Part shown: piece by piece, positions 1 to 8,847 of the stretch | How positions within the stretch are numbered: the first letter of the stretch is position 1 | How the letters are laid out: every line of letters starts with the position of its first letter | From: Deltaproteobacteria bacterium | Lineage (GTDB): Bacteria > Myxococcota_A > UBA796 > CAJQPC01 | Reading direction: 5' to 3' | Assembly: GCA_016717595.1 (NCBI GenBank) | Contig: JADKFE010000004.1 | Location: 62,001 to 126,000, forward strand | Length of the DNA: 64,000 nucleotides | Translations under genes and position numbers: made by a program | The notes under the pieces: model-generated | Database searches by the model: none | Seen by the model: the letters and a program-made list of their open reading frames with translations, nothing else | What the model was told of the DNA's origin: nothing

Positions 1-1
1 C

Positions 2-712
2 CACTTCTCGGCGCGCCAAGACCCCACCGCCGCGGCCTGGGTTCAAGACGGCCAGCTCTGGCTCGGTGACGCGCCGCTGGCGCCCCTCGATGAGCTGCCG
101 ATCACCCTGGGCGGCCTCGCCAGCCACAACGTCGAGAACGCCTTGGGCGCCGCCGCCTTGGCGGCCGCCGTGGGCCTGCCCCGGGCCGCCATCAACGCCG
201 GGCTGCGGGGCCTGCGCCCCACCGTGGCCGAGAGCCGCGGCCGACTGAACATGTTCAGCGTGGGCGGGGCCTGGGCCATCGTCGACTTCTGCCACAACCC
301 CGACGGCATGCGCCGCCTGGCCTCCGTCGCCCGGGCCTGGCCCGCCAAGCGCCGCCTCGTGCTCTTGGGCCAGTCCGGCGACCGTAGCCAAGCGCAGCTC
401 ACCGCGCTCACCCGCGAGGCCCTCGCCGCCGCCCCCGACCGCGTGATCGTGAAGGAGCTGCCCCGGCACCTCCTGGGCCGCGCGCCGGGGGAGATGACGG
501 AGGTGTTCTCGGCGATCCTCCGCGGCCTCGGCCTGCGTGAGACGGCGCTGGGCCAAGCCGCCAACGAGCCCGAGGCCGTTGCGCAGGCCTTGGCCTGGGC
601 GAAGCCCGGCGACCTGCTGCTCCTGCTCATCCACGAGGAGCTCGACGCCACCTTGGCGGCCCTGATGGCGGCGGGGGCCGTGGCGATCGACGGGGTGCCC
701 GCGGGGCGATAA
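2..712 (+). CDS. Mur ligase family protein, C-terminal part (5' end outside window)
   Basis: The reading frame is open from the first bases of the window, so only the last 236 residues are seen. The motif CHNPDG near residue 98 of the fragment matches the xHNPxG loop that opens the C-terminal domain of Mur ligases and of the Mur-like half of cyanophycin synthetases. In those enzymes this domain helps position ATP and the incoming amino acid. The region before it (GLASHNVENALGAAALA) matches the end of the central ATPase domain. The N-terminal part and the P-loop lie outside the window, so the substrate (peptidoglycan precursor, cyanophycin or another peptide) cannot be told. The stop is followed 36 nt later by the SMR gene on the same strand. 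Confidence 0.75.
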   Translation, partial: HFSARQDPTAAAWVQDGQLWLGDAPLAPLDELPITLGGLASHNVENALGAAALAAAVGLPRAAINAGLRGLRPTVAESRGRLNMFSVGGAWAIVDFCHNPDGMRRLASVARAWPAKRRLVLLGQSGDRSQAQLTALTREALAAAPDRVIVKELPRHLLGRAPGEMTEVFSAILRGLGLRETALGQAANEPEAVAQALAWAKPGDLLLLLIHEELDATLAALMAAGAVAIDGVPAGR

Positions 713-748
713 CGACAACCCCCGGGCTCAACGCCGGAGAGGAGTCGT

Positions 749-1126
749 ATGTCCTGGGTGATGCTGCTCTTCGCCGGTCTGATGGAGGTCGTGTGGGCCT
801 CGGCGCTGAAACGTGCGGACGAGCCGCCGTTTCTGGCGCTCACCATCGTGGCGTCCATCGTGAGCGTCGGCTTGTTGGGCCTCGCCGTGCGAGAGCTGCC
901 CATCGGCCTGGCCTACGCGGTGTGGGTGGGCATCGGCGTGCTGGGCACGGTGATCATCTCGGCGACGTTTTACGGTGAGCGCTTCACCCCGGCGCAGTGG
1001 GTGTTTTTTGTGCTGATCTTGGTGGGCATCTTGGGGATGAAGCTCAGCTCGGCGCCGAAGGGGGGGCAGTCTCCGCCACAATCCCCCGCAGGTCATCAAA
1101 CGCCGGATGATCCGGCCAGCGGGTGA
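749..1126 (+). CDS. SMR family small multidrug/guanidinium exporter (SugE/Gdx-like)
   Basis: This is a 125-residue protein with four hydrophobic helices, the size and topology of small multidrug resistance transporters, which work as antiparallel dimers and exchange a cation for protons. The conserved Glu lies in the first helix (GLMEVVWASALK), and the LPIGLAYAVWVGIG segment is close to SugE/Gdx rather than EmrE. Guanidinium is therefore the likelier substrate, by family resemblance only. A GAGGAG ribosome site sits a few bases before the ATG. The last 20 or so residues (from KGGQS) are not typical of the family and run antisense through the end of the opposite gene, an 83-bp tail-to-tail overlap. 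Confidence 0.85.
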   Translation: MSWVMLLFAGLMEVVWASALKRADEPPFLALTIVASIVSVGLLGLAVRELPIGLAYAVWVGIGVLGTVIISATFYGERFTPAQWVFFVLILVGILGMKLSSAPKGGQSPPQSPAGHQTPDDPASG

Positions 1127-1592
1127 GCGCCTCGCTGAGCTGGGCCCGGGCCGCCTCGTGCAGCCCCGACTCCCAGCGCCGCAGGATGGCCGCGGCCTCG
1201 GCCTCGGCGAACCGTGGCGGCTCAGGGTGAATGAGCATCTTGAGGCGCCGCACCTCGTCGCGCTCTTTGCCCGTGGCCGTGAGCAGCTTGAGCGCGGCGG
1301 CGGCGGTGTCCTTGAGCCCGAGCTTGTGGGCCTCTTCAGCGACGACGATCTGGCCGATGGGGTTCTGGGCCACCAGGCTGAGGGCCTCGGCGGCGAGGCG
1401 CTGACGGGCCTCGCCACGCTCGCGGGCGGCCTCGTTCACGCGCTTTCGGGCCAGGCGTGTGCTGTGGTTGGTCTTTAGGAACGGGAAGGCCAACAGCAGC
1501 AGGCCAAAGACGAGGGCCGCCATCACCGTTGGCGTCATCTGCACGCCGAACATCGCGGCGACGTCCCGCACCATGTTGCCCAGCATGCCCAC
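1044..1592 (-). CDS. Hypothetical membrane-anchored protein
   Basis: This 182-residue protein has one hydrophobic segment at about residues 20-40 (TPTVMAALVFGLLLLAFPFL). A charged, probably helical cytoplasmic region rich in Ala, Arg and Glu follows. No enzyme motif is visible. The first codon is a GTG three bases after the stop of the upstream TPR gene, and an ATG lies two codons further in, so the two genes look translationally coupled. The C-terminal sequence is TPR-like in character (paired helices), but no clear repeat can be assigned. Function unknown; the link to the TPR/zinc-ribbon neighbour is inferred from spacing alone. Confidence 0.7.
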   Translation of the reverse strand: MGMLGNMVRDVAAMFGVQMTPTVMAALVFGLLLLAFPFLKTNHSTRLARKRVNEAARERGEARQRLAAEALSLVAQNPIGQIVVAEEAHKLGLKDTAAAALKLLTATGKERDEVRRLKMLIHPEPPRFAEAEAAAILRRWESGLHEAARAQLSEALTRWPDHPAFDDLRGIVAETAPPSAPS

Positions 1593-1595
1593 GGC

Positions 1596-2630
1596 CTACT
1601 CCGGCTCGTGACGGGCTGGGGGCGGGACCGCCGCCACGGTGCTGGCGACGCCGAGCTGCTCCTCTAAGGTCGCGAGGCGGCGCAACAGCTCGGGGTCGTT
1701 CGGGCGCAGGCTCAGGGCGCGCTGCACCCAGCGGCGGGCGGTGGCCGTCTGGCCTTGCTGCTCTAAGGCCTGGGCGTAGAGCGCGCAGGCGTCGGCGTCG
1801 CGGTGGCTGTGCGGCGCCAAGGCGTCGAAGGTGGAGAGCATCGCCTGGGAGCGGTTGTCGTCCCACAGGGCCAAGAGCAGCTTGTGGAGCTGGCGCTCGC
1901 CGTGCGGGCGGCCCTCAGGCAGCTCAAAGACCTGGCGTAAGGCGCGCAGCGCGTCGTCGAAGCGGCCCACCCGGCGCAGGCCGCGGCTGAGCTCGGCGTA
2001 GGCCTGGGGGCTGTGGGGGTGCAGGCGCACGCTGTCCTCTAAGGCGACCAGCGCCTCGGCCTCTAAGCCGCAGCGCACGAACACGTCGGCCACCCGGCGG
2101 GCGACCTCGGGATCGGCCTTCGTCTCTTTGAGCCACAGGGCCGCCTCTTGCAGCGCCGTCACCCGGGCGCCCACGGCGTCGAGCTGGCGCAGACGCTGGC
2201 GGCGGGAGGTGTCGGGCGCCTCGCCGTAATGTACGCCCGCCGTGGCCAGCTTTAACGAGAGCACCTGCTGGCCCATGGACGCGGCCTTGTCGGCGGCCTC
2301 GACGAAGCTGCCCGCGCGCAGCTTGTGGGTGATCTCCATGTGCATGTGCCAGTCTTCGCGGGCGTTCATGCCGCAGCCCTCGCAGGCCGGGGAGGGATCC
2401 CGCACGCCGCCGCCCTCGACGGTGACGTCGAGGTCTTGGGAGACGCGCCGACCGCCGCAGTTCGCGCAGCGATCGGGCCGCAGCAGCTCCAGGGGCGGGA
2501 TCCAGTCGGCGACGGCGATGGGGGTGCCCTCGGCGTCAAGCTTCACGTCGCGGGGCTGGCCGTCGATGAGCTGCGTGGCCCAGCGGCGGGGCTTGGGGGG
2601 TGGCGTCGTGCCCTCGTGGTCGCTCTGCAT
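1596..2630 (-). CDS. Zinc-ribbon and TPR repeat protein
   Basis: Translation from the ATG at 2628-2630 gives 344 residues; the open frame upstream reaches much further but is antisense to the next gene. Near residues 40-75 there are two cysteine pairs (CANCGG and CEGCG), which suggest a zinc ribbon. Residues 150-330 carry tandem helix pairs of TPR type, for example ALVALEDSVRLHPHSPQAYA and ARRWVQRALSLRPNDPEL. No signal peptide is seen, so it is probably a cytoplasmic scaffold. It is followed three bases later by the small membrane protein gene. Partners are unknown. Confidence 0.75.
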   Translation of the reverse strand: MQSDHEGTTPPPKPRRWATQLIDGQPRDVKLDAEGTPIAVADWIPPLELLRPDRCANCGGRRVSQDLDVTVEGGGVRDPSPACEGCGMNAREDWHMHMEITHKLRAGSFVEAADKAASMGQQVLSLKLATAGVHYGEAPDTSRRQRLRQLDAVGARVTALQEAALWLKETKADPEVARRVADVFVRCGLEAEALVALEDSVRLHPHSPQAYAELSRGLRRVGRFDDALRALRQVFELPEGRPHGERQLHKLLLALWDDNRSQAMLSTFDALAPHSHRDADACALYAQALEQQGQTATARRWVQRALSLRPNDPELLRRLATLEEQLGVASTVAAVPPPARHEPE

Positions 2631-2744
2631 GGGGCAAACGTAGCGCGCCCGGCGGCGGATGGCAGCCTTGCGCGCGCGCCTCGCCTCGGTCATAAGGCGG
2701 ACGCCCCCCGGCGCCACGCCGCGCCGGGCCCTGAGGAGGCCTGG

Positions 2745-3785
2745 ATGCCCAGATCCGCTGGTTCGCCCCAAAAACACGCGGTGATCGCCGTCGTGGTCGG
2801 CCTGATCGCCTTCGGCGCGGCCTCGCAGCTCTTGCGTCCCCCCAAGTCGCCCGCCCCGCCCGCCCCGCCCGCGGAGGCCCCCGTCGAGGCGCCTGTGGAG
2901 CCCCTCATCGAGCTGCCGATCTCCGAGCAAGAGCCCCTGCCCGCGGAGCTGCTCGGCGAAGGTCCACGCCAGCCTTTCGACCTCGACGCCGCCAGAGCCC
3001 TGGGCTCGGGCACCGCCTCGGTGCAGGCCCGGATCTTGGCCCCCGAGGGTGGGCCGCTCTTGTGCCACGCCTCGCTCTACCGCGTCGTCGGCCCCGGCGT
3101 GCGCGCCCTCGGCCCCGACAGCACCCGCGCCTGTGAGGCCGACGGCACCCTACGCTACGAGAAGCTCGCCGCCGGAGACTGGCGCCTGATGGTGCAGGGC
3201 AGCGGCACGACGCTGTGGGACGCCCCGTTCACCGCCGCCGAGGGCCAGGCCGTTGATCTCGGCGAGCGGCAGCTCCAGCACGGCGGGCGTGTGGCGGGGC
3301 TCATCACCCGAGACGGCCAGCCCGTGCCCAGCGCCCAGGTGCGCACCAGCGCCGGGCACGCCATCCTCACCGACGACAACGGCCGCTATCGTGTGGATGG
3401 CGCCCCGGTGGGGGAGGTGCTCGTGCGGGCGGCGAAAGACGGCTGGGGAGGCGGCGGCACCGTCGTCGTCGAGAAGGGCAAGACCTTCGCCTACGACATT
3501 CAGCTCGCGCCGATGCCCCCCCGGGGCTACGTCGGGCTCAAGCTTGAGGTGAAGGACGGCGCGGTGGTCGTCAGCGGCGTCACCGCCAAGAGCCCCGCCG
3601 AGGGCGTGGTGCAGCTCGGCGACGTCGTGGTGAGCGTCGCTGGGCAAGAGGTCGGCGGCGACGTAGACCGCGCCCGGAAGCTCGCCGCGGGCCCGCCGGG
3701 CGAGGTGCTCACCCTCCAGGTGCGCCGGGGCGCCAAGGTGCTCGACCTCAGCCTCACCCGCGCGACCATCGAGACCTCCAGGTGA
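2745..3785 (+). CDS. Membrane-anchored protein with carboxypeptidase-regulatory-like and PDZ domains
   Basis: The ATG at 2745, after a GAGGAGG-type ribosome site, gives 346 residues. Residues 10-30 form one hydrophobic helix (HAVIAVVVGLIAFGAASQLL), followed by a Pro/Ala-rich spacer. The middle resembles a carboxypeptidase regulatory-like beta-sandwich (GGRVAGLITRDGQPVPSAQV, then TDDNGRYRVDG). The last 80 residues look like a PDZ domain (SPAEGVVQLGDVVVSVAGQE). No protease domain is present, so a periplasmic binding or scaffold role fits best. It is transcribed away from the TPR gene; the shared upstream region is about 114 bp. Function is inferred from domain type only. Confidence 0.8.
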   Translation: MPRSAGSPQKHAVIAVVVGLIAFGAASQLLRPPKSPAPPAPPAEAPVEAPVEPLIELPISEQEPLPAELLGEGPRQPFDLDAARALGSGTASVQARILAPEGGPLLCHASLYRVVGPGVRALGPDSTRACEADGTLRYEKLAAGDWRLMVQGSGTTLWDAPFTAAEGQAVDLGERQLQHGGRVAGLITRDGQPVPSAQVRTSAGHAILTDDNGRYRVDGAPVGEVLVRAAKDGWGGGGTVVVEKGKTFAYDIQLAPMPPRGYVGLKLEVKDGAVVVSGVTAKSPAEGVVQLGDVVVSVAGQEVGGDVDRARKLAAGPPGEVLTLQVRRGAKVLDLSLTRATIETSR

Positions 3786-3849
3786 GCGGGGTCTGCGCTC
3801 CCGCGCGCCCTTTGGTGAGTTACAAGCTTGGGAAGCTGGAGAAGCCTCA

Positions 3850-4161
3850 ATGCGCCTTGTCTTCGTGACCCTGCCGGCCTCAGACGCCGAGGCGATGCTG
3901 CTCTTGCTCCTGCGGGAGCGGCTGGTCGCGGGCGGCTCCATCGTCCCCACGGTGCACTCTCGCTACTGGTGGAACGGCGAGATCGTCGCCGAACAAGAGG
4001 CGGCCCTGTTCATGGAGACCTCGGCGGAGCGTGTCGAGGAGGCCGTCACCCGGCTCAAAGAGCTGCACCCCTACGCCTGCCCCCGGGTGGTCGTGCTGCG
4101 CGCCCACGAGGGCCCCGCCGACTACTTCCGCTGGATTCGTGACGAGACCCGCGAGGTCTGA
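3850..4161 (+). CDS. cutA: CutA1 divalent ion tolerance protein
   Basis: At 103 residues this is the normal length for CutA1, a small trimeric ferredoxin-fold protein linked to copper/divalent-cation tolerance in E. coli, though its molecular role is not settled. Family signatures are visible: the start VFVTLPASDAEA, the GGSIVPTVHSRYWWNGEI segment with the usual W-N-G-E-I, and the C-terminal HPYACPRVVVL...YFRWI stretch. A GGAG ribosome site lies about 9 bases before the ATG. The aminopeptidase gene follows after 9 bases, so the two are probably co-transcribed. Confidence 0.93.
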   Translation: MRLVFVTLPASDAEAMLLLLLRERLVAGGSIVPTVHSRYWWNGEIVAEQEAALFMETSAERVEEAVTRLKELHPYACPRVVVLRAHEGPADYFRWIRDETREV

Positions 4162-4170
4162 GGAGCCCCG

Positions 4171-5488
4171 ATGCCCGCGAGCGCTGCCGGCCTGCTTGAG
4201 TTTGTCCACGCCTCCCCCAGCCCGCACCACTGCGCCGCCGAGGCCGCGCGGATGCTGCAGGCGGCGGGCTTTCTGGCGGTGGACGAGTCCCAGCCCTTCG
4301 AGACGTTGGAGCCTGGGCACAAGGGCTTTGTGGTGCGCGGCGGCGCGCTCATCGCCTGGATCCTCGGCGACGACGCCCCCGAGCGCGCTGGGTTCAACCT
4401 CGTCGGCGCCCACACCGACTCCCCCAACCTGCGCCTCAAGCCCAACCCCGAGCTTACCCGCGAGGGCTGGCGCCAGTGGGGGGTTGAGGTCTACGGCGGG
4501 GCGCTTCTGCACACCTGGTTTGACCGTGACCTCGGCCTCGCCGGTCAGGTGGCCCACCGCGCTGAGGGCGGCGGGGTCACCACGTCGCTGTTTCGGGTGG
4601 ACCGCCCCATCGCGCGTATCCCCAACCTCGCCATTCACCTCAACCGCGGCGTGAACGACGAGGGCTTTAAGGTGAACGCCCAGCAGCACCTCCCGCCGGT
4701 GCTCGGCCTCACCCAGGAGGCCCACCACGACGGCCCCGGCGCCCTGCAGCGCCTCGTCGCCGAGACGCTCCACATCGCGCCGGACGCCTTGCTGGGCTGG
4801 GATCTGGGGCTGTACGAGGTCACGCCGCCGGTCTTGGGCGGGGTGTTTGAGGAGCTGATCTTCGCCCCGCGCCTGGACAACCAGGCCAGCTCCTACATGG
4901 CCGTCGAGGCGCTTCTGGACGTGGCCCAAGACAAGGCCGGCCCCGGGCGGCGCACGGCGGTGATCGTGCTCTACGACCACGAGGAGTGCGGCAGCCTGAC
5001 CACGAGCGGCGCCGACTCCGCGCTCTTGGAGGGCCTCTTGGAGCGTCTGGCCCTGGCCCACCCCCAGGCCAGCGCCGCGCCGGGGCCGCTCTCCCGCGCC
5101 GCGAGCCAAAGCCTGCTCGTCTCCGCGGACATGGCGCATGGCGTTCACCCGAACTACGCCGATCGCCACGAGCCCCAGCACAAGCCCGCGGTGAACGGCG
5201 GCCCGGTCATCAAGATCAACAGCAACAACCGCTACGCCACCACGGGCCACACCGCCGCCCTGTTCGCCGCGGCCTGCGCTGAAGAGGCCGTGCCCGTGCA
5301 GCGCTTCGTCACCCGCAGCGACCTGCCCTGCGGCACCACCATCGGCCCCATCGCGTCGTCGCGCCTGGCCATCCCCACGGTGGACGTGGGCAACCCCATG
5401 CTCTCGATGCACAGCGCCCGAGAGCTCTGCGGCGCCCGCGACGTCGAATCCCATGAGCCGGGTGATGGCGCGGCTCCTGCGCCGCTAG
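4171..5488 (+). CDS. apeB: M18 family aspartyl aminopeptidase, frameshifted at the C-terminus
   Basis: This is a dinuclear zinc aminopeptidase that removes acidic N-terminal residues. Visible metal and catalytic positions are GAHTDSP (near residue 80), RLDNQASS, DHEECGS (near 270), SADMAHG and GNPMLSMHSARE (near 412). All are intact. The last few residues are out of frame: after CGARDVE the frame runs on into 84 residues that are antisense to the ligase gene. Dropping one C from the CCC run at 5450-5452 restores the usual ending (MSRVMARLLRR) and a TAG at 5486-5488. That stop interlocks with the stop of the opposite gene. The coordinates given are for the corrected reading; the uncorrected frame ends at 5739. 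Confidence 0.88.
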
Positions 5489-6954
5489 ACGTTCACCCGC
5501 GCGCCGTCCACCACCCGAAACCGCGGCGGCGGCGTGTTGGTGGGCTTCACCTCGTCCGGCAGCTCCCGCCGCATCGAGTACACCACGCCCACCATGCCCC
5601 AGAACAGCCAGGCGACGGTGACGCGCTGGATGAACGAGTTGCTCAAGAAGTTGGTGACGCTGGTGACCGCCGTGAGCGCGACGATGAACCGGCCAAAGCC
5701 CGCCATGAAGGGGTCTTTGGACCGGCGGTGAAGCTCTAAGCCCTGACGCGCGGCGAGGAGCTGCATCGAGAGGTAGCTCACCAAGGCGATGGGCCCGAGC
5801 TGGAACAAGAGGCTCAGGTAGTCGTTGTGGGGGTCGAGGTCTTCAGACTTTTTGGTGGAGCGGTAGAGGTCGGCGTAGACGTCGGTGAGCTCGTAGTGCC
5901 CGCCGAGACCGCGCCCCAGCACCAGGTCCAAGGGCGCGCTGCGCAGGTATTGGGCGAAGGAGGACGTCCAGATGCCGAAGCGCCCGCTGCCGACGGTGCG
6001 TTTGTCGGCGCCGTCGTCGTCTCCCAGGAGCACCACGACGTCATAGAAGCGGTCTTGAAGGGACGTGTTCGTGAGCAAGAGCAGCACACCCGCGCCCAAG
6101 GCCCCCAACAGCAGGTTGTAGCGCCGCTCCATGAGCAGGTAGATCACCACAAAGACCGCGAAGCCCGTGAGCGCCGTGCGCACGAAGGTGAAGTACAGGC
6201 ACAGAAGCCCCGCGGCCTGGATGACCAACAAGGCGAAGCGCCAGGCCCGGGTGTGTACGTTCATCACCCAGAAGAAGATGAGCGCGTTGAGAAACAACAA
6301 GAACAGCGCGTGGTTGTGCAGGTTGTTGTAGCCGCCGTGCAGCCGGTAGTAGCCCTGCAGGTAGAACTGAAAGCGCTGGCCCGTGGCGAGGTGGTAGACC
6401 GAGAGGCTCAACGAGACCAGGCCCGCCGCGGTGATGAGCTGCAGAAAGCGCCTGCGCAGAAGGTCGGTGTTCACCAGCGAGGCCACAAGGAACATCAACA
6501 ACAAGGGGCTGATGTACTTGGCGAGGATCTCCGCCGCGTCACGCACGTTGAGGCTTCGTACGGCGGCGAGCACCAGCACGGCGAAGTAGACCATCAACGG
6601 CGTGAAGCCCGCCTGGCGCTCGACCCGGCGAAGCTCGATGAAGAAGTACGCCGCCGCCAAGGCCGCGACACCGCCGCCGTAGAGCTCCAACAGGTTCAGG
6701 CCGCCCACCGCGCCGCCGACGCTCCACAAGAGGTCGATGACCACACGCCCGGCGAAGATCAAGAGGATCGACCACGCGGGCCGGGCGAAGAAGAACGTGG
6801 CCGCCACGACGCCCGCCACGATGCCCACCGTGGCCGCGGGCGGCAGGAGGATCACCCCGAAGGAGACCACACCAACGGCCACCGCGCCGAGCCCAGCCCC
6901 CCAGAGGTTGAGGCTGTCGGGGTCAATTAGAGGGGTTCTGGGGGTTTGGGCCAT
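5485..6954 (-). CDS. O-antigen ligase/polymerase family membrane protein (Wzy/WaaL-like)
   Basis: The 489-residue protein starts at the ATG at 6952-6954 and has about twelve hydrophobic helices. A large loop between late helices contains GRGLGGHYELTD and DPHNDYLSLLFQLGPIAL. The HNDYL motif in that loop is typical of the Wzy_C/O-antigen ligase family, which polymerises polysaccharide repeat units or transfers glycan from a lipid carrier on the periplasmic side. It is divergent from the Wza-type exporter gene, so it probably serves the same surface polysaccharide. Ligase and polymerase cannot be told apart from sequence alone. Its stop overlaps the corrected aminopeptidase stop (CTAG, shared on both strands). 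Confidence 0.85.
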   Translation of the reverse strand: MAQTPRTPLIDPDSLNLWGAGLGAVAVGVVSFGVILLPPAATVGIVAGVVAATFFFARPAWSILLIFAGRVVIDLLWSVGGAVGGLNLLELYGGGVAALAAAYFFIELRRVERQAGFTPLMVYFAVLVLAAVRSLNVRDAAEILAKYISPLLLMFLVASLVNTDLLRRRFLQLITAAGLVSLSLSVYHLATGQRFQFYLQGYYRLHGGYNNLHNHALFLLFLNALIFFWVMNVHTRAWRFALLVIQAAGLLCLYFTFVRTALTGFAVFVVIYLLMERRYNLLLGALGAGVLLLLTNTSLQDRFYDVVVLLGDDDGADKRTVGSGRFGIWTSSFAQYLRSAPLDLVLGRGLGGHYELTDVYADLYRSTKKSEDLDPHNDYLSLLFQLGPIALVSYLSMQLLAARQGLELHRRSKDPFMAGFGRFIVALTAVTSVTNFLSNSFIQRVTVAWLFWGMVGVVYSMRRELPDEVKPTNTPPPRFRVVDGARVNV

Positions 6955-7071
6955 CGGGTGTTGATTAACCTCCTGACCGCGTAGGCTTCCGCTGATCCAT
7001 GATGAAGGGTACAGACTCCTGAAGCTGTGCCTCGGATCACCCCGCCCTCGTGGGGCCCCACGGAGACCTCC

Positions 7072-7911
7072 ATGCGCGCCTTGGCGCTCCCCCTGCTGCT
7101 GCTGAGCTTCCTCCTCACGCTCCTGGGCCTCACCGCCCCGGCGCGGGCCGCCGACCCTGCCACCACCATCTCGCGCTCCCCCGTCTCCGCGAGCTACCGC
7201 GTGGGCGAAGGGGACGTGCTGCTCGTCGAGATCTACGGCGAAGAGGACATGAGCGGCCTGTTCGTCGTCGGCATCGGCGGGGTGTTGAACTACCCCATCG
7301 TGAACGACCTCCCGGTGAAGGGCCTCACCACCGCCGAGATCTCCGAGAGCCTTCGCAAACGCCTGGAGCAGAACGTGCTGTACGACCCCCGCGTCGCGGT
7401 GCGGGTGGATCAATGCCTCAGCCAGCAGGTCAACGTGCTCGGCGCGGTGAACAGCCCCGGCGAGTTCTTCTTGTGTGGGCCCACCTCGGTGCTCGACATG
7501 GTCGCCCGGGCCGGCGGCGTCAAAGACGAGGCGGTGACCGAGCTGTGGCTCAAGCGCGGCGACGCCCCAGAGCTCAAGATCAACTACGACGAGCTCCTGA
7601 ACCGCCAAGAGCAGAACATCTTCTTGGAGGACGGCGACCGCCTCTATGTGCCCGCGGGCCTCGTGGTCTACGTCACCGGCGAGGTCAAAGACCCAGGCTC
7701 GGTGCCGTTCCGCAAAGGCATGACCTACACCCAGGCGCTCAGCGAGGCCGGTGGGCTCACCGCCGTGGCCAAGCTGCGTAAGTCCTACCTCCTGCGCGAC
7801 GGCAGCCGCGAGACGGTGCGCCTGCGCAAGATCCTTGAGGGCGGCAGCGGCGTGGTTGACCCCGTGCTGATGCCCAACGACCAGATCATCATCGAGGAGT
7901 CCTCCTTCTAA
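7072..7911 (+). CDS. Polysaccharide biosynthesis/export protein (Wza-like, SLBB domains)
   Basis: The 279-residue protein begins at the ATG at 7072 with a clear signal peptide (about residues 1-25, ending APARAA). Then follow a polysaccharide-export domain (YRVGEGDVLLVEIYGEEDMSG, residues ~40-110) and two SLBB-type beta-grasp regions (VNVLGAVNSPGEFFL and VYVTGEVKDPGSVPFRKGMT). Such proteins form the periplasmic/outer-membrane channel for capsule or exopolysaccharide. No lipobox Cys is present and the C-terminal helix of E. coli Wza is absent, which is common in shorter homologues. It is the first gene of a rightward operon with the sulfotransferase and flippase. Confidence 0.88.
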   Translation: MRALALPLLLLSFLLTLLGLTAPARAADPATTISRSPVSASYRVGEGDVLLVEIYGEEDMSGLFVVGIGGVLNYPIVNDLPVKGLTTAEISESLRKRLEQNVLYDPRVAVRVDQCLSQQVNVLGAVNSPGEFFLCGPTSVLDMVARAGGVKDEAVTELWLKRGDAPELKINYDELLNRQEQNIFLEDGDRLYVPAGLVVYVTGEVKDPGSVPFRKGMTYTQALSEAGGLTAVAKLRKSYLLRDGSRETVRLRKILEGGSGVVDPVLMPNDQIIIEESSF

Positions 7912-7929
7912 GGGAGGGGGAACAGCACC

Positions 7930-8847
7930 ATGCGAAAACCCGACTTCTTCTTGCTGGGCCACCCCCGGAGCGGCTCAGGCCAGCTCAACGGTTACCTCGC
8001 CCGGCACCCCGACCTGTTCATGGCCAAGAAGGAGCTGCACTACTTCGGCTCTGATCTGGGCTACCACACGCCGCCGCGCAGCGAGGCCAACTTCCTCTCG
8101 TTCTTTGAGGCCTGCCCACCTGAGGCCCGCGCCGGGGAGGCGTCCACCTGGTACCTGTTCTCCGAGCGCGCGGCGGAGGAGATCCAGGCGTTTAACCCGC
8201 AGTCGAAGGTGATCGCGCTCTTACGAAACCCCGTGGACGTGCTGCACAGCCTGCACGCGCACTTCGTGTTTCGCGGTGACGAAGACATCCCCGACTTCGC
8301 CGAGGCCCTGGCCGCCGAGGCCGATCGCGCCCAGGGCCGCCGCCTGCCGCCTTACGCCATCCCCCGCCGGGGCCTGGAGTACAGCCGCCTCGTGCGCTAC
8401 GCCGAGCAGCTCCAGCGCTACTTCGACGTGCTGGGCCGCGACCGCGTACACGTCGTCATCAACGACGACTTCCGCAAAGATCCCCAGGCCGTGTTCAAGG
8501 GCGTCTGCCAGTTCTTGGGGGTGCGGGACGATTACCCCGGCTGGGACGCCACCTTTGAGGAGGACCAGCGCGCCCGCAACGCCAACCGCACCGTGTACAG
8601 CCGCGCGCTGCAAGACTTCTTGATCCGCCCCGAGCAGCAGCAGGTCTTGGAGGCCGTGCGCCCCGCCGCCGTGCCCGGCTGGCGCTTCATCCTGCGGGCT
8701 CTGCGCCGGGTGAACATCAAGTACGTCGACCGCGCCCCCATGGACCCCGCCCTGCGCGCCCAGCTCCAGGCCCGCTTCGCCCCTGAAGTGCGCGCGGTGA
8801 GTGAGCTTCTGGGCCGGGATCTGAGCCGCTGGTCCCAGCCCAAATGA
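7930..8847 (+). CDS. PAPS-dependent sulfotransferase
   Basis: This 305-residue protein has the two cofactor-binding elements of the sulfotransferase fold. The 5'-phosphosulfate loop is at residues 9-20 (LGHPRSGSGQLNGYL) and the 3'-phosphate site near residue 100 (VIALLRNPVDVLHSLHAHF). The ELHYFGSD segment is typical of carbohydrate O-sulfotransferases. It sits between the Wza-like exporter and the flippase and overlaps the flippase start by 4 bp. The likely job is adding sulfate to the exported polysaccharide or its lipid-linked repeat unit. The acceptor is not known. A GGGAGG ribosome site precedes the ATG. Confidence 0.85.
   Translation: MRKPDFFLLGHPRSGSGQLNGYLARHPDLFMAKKELHYFGSDLGYHTPPRSEANFLSFFEACPPEARAGEASTWYLFSERAAEEIQAFNPQSKVIALLRNPVDVLHSLHAHFVFRGDEDIPDFAEALAAEADRAQGRRLPPYAIPRRGLEYSRLVRYAEQLQRYFDVLGRDRVHVVINDDFRKDPQAVFKGVCQFLGVRDDYPGWDATFEEDQRARNANRTVYSRALQDFLIRPEQQQVLEAVRPAAVPGWRFILRALRRVNIKYVDRAPMDPALRAQLQARFAPEVRAVSELLGRDLSRWSQPK

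Noticed and set aside
713..748. Guanidine riboswitch before the SMR exporter
   Set aside because: Only 36 bp separate the genes, and no ykkC/mini-ykkC core or paired ACGR loops could be built.
3880..5454. Long minus-strand open frame opposite cutA and the aminopeptidase
   Set aside because: It is a high-GC shadow without family motifs; the plus-strand genes have clear catalytic signatures. The same applies to 13160-14944, 34894-36681 and 38232-39794.
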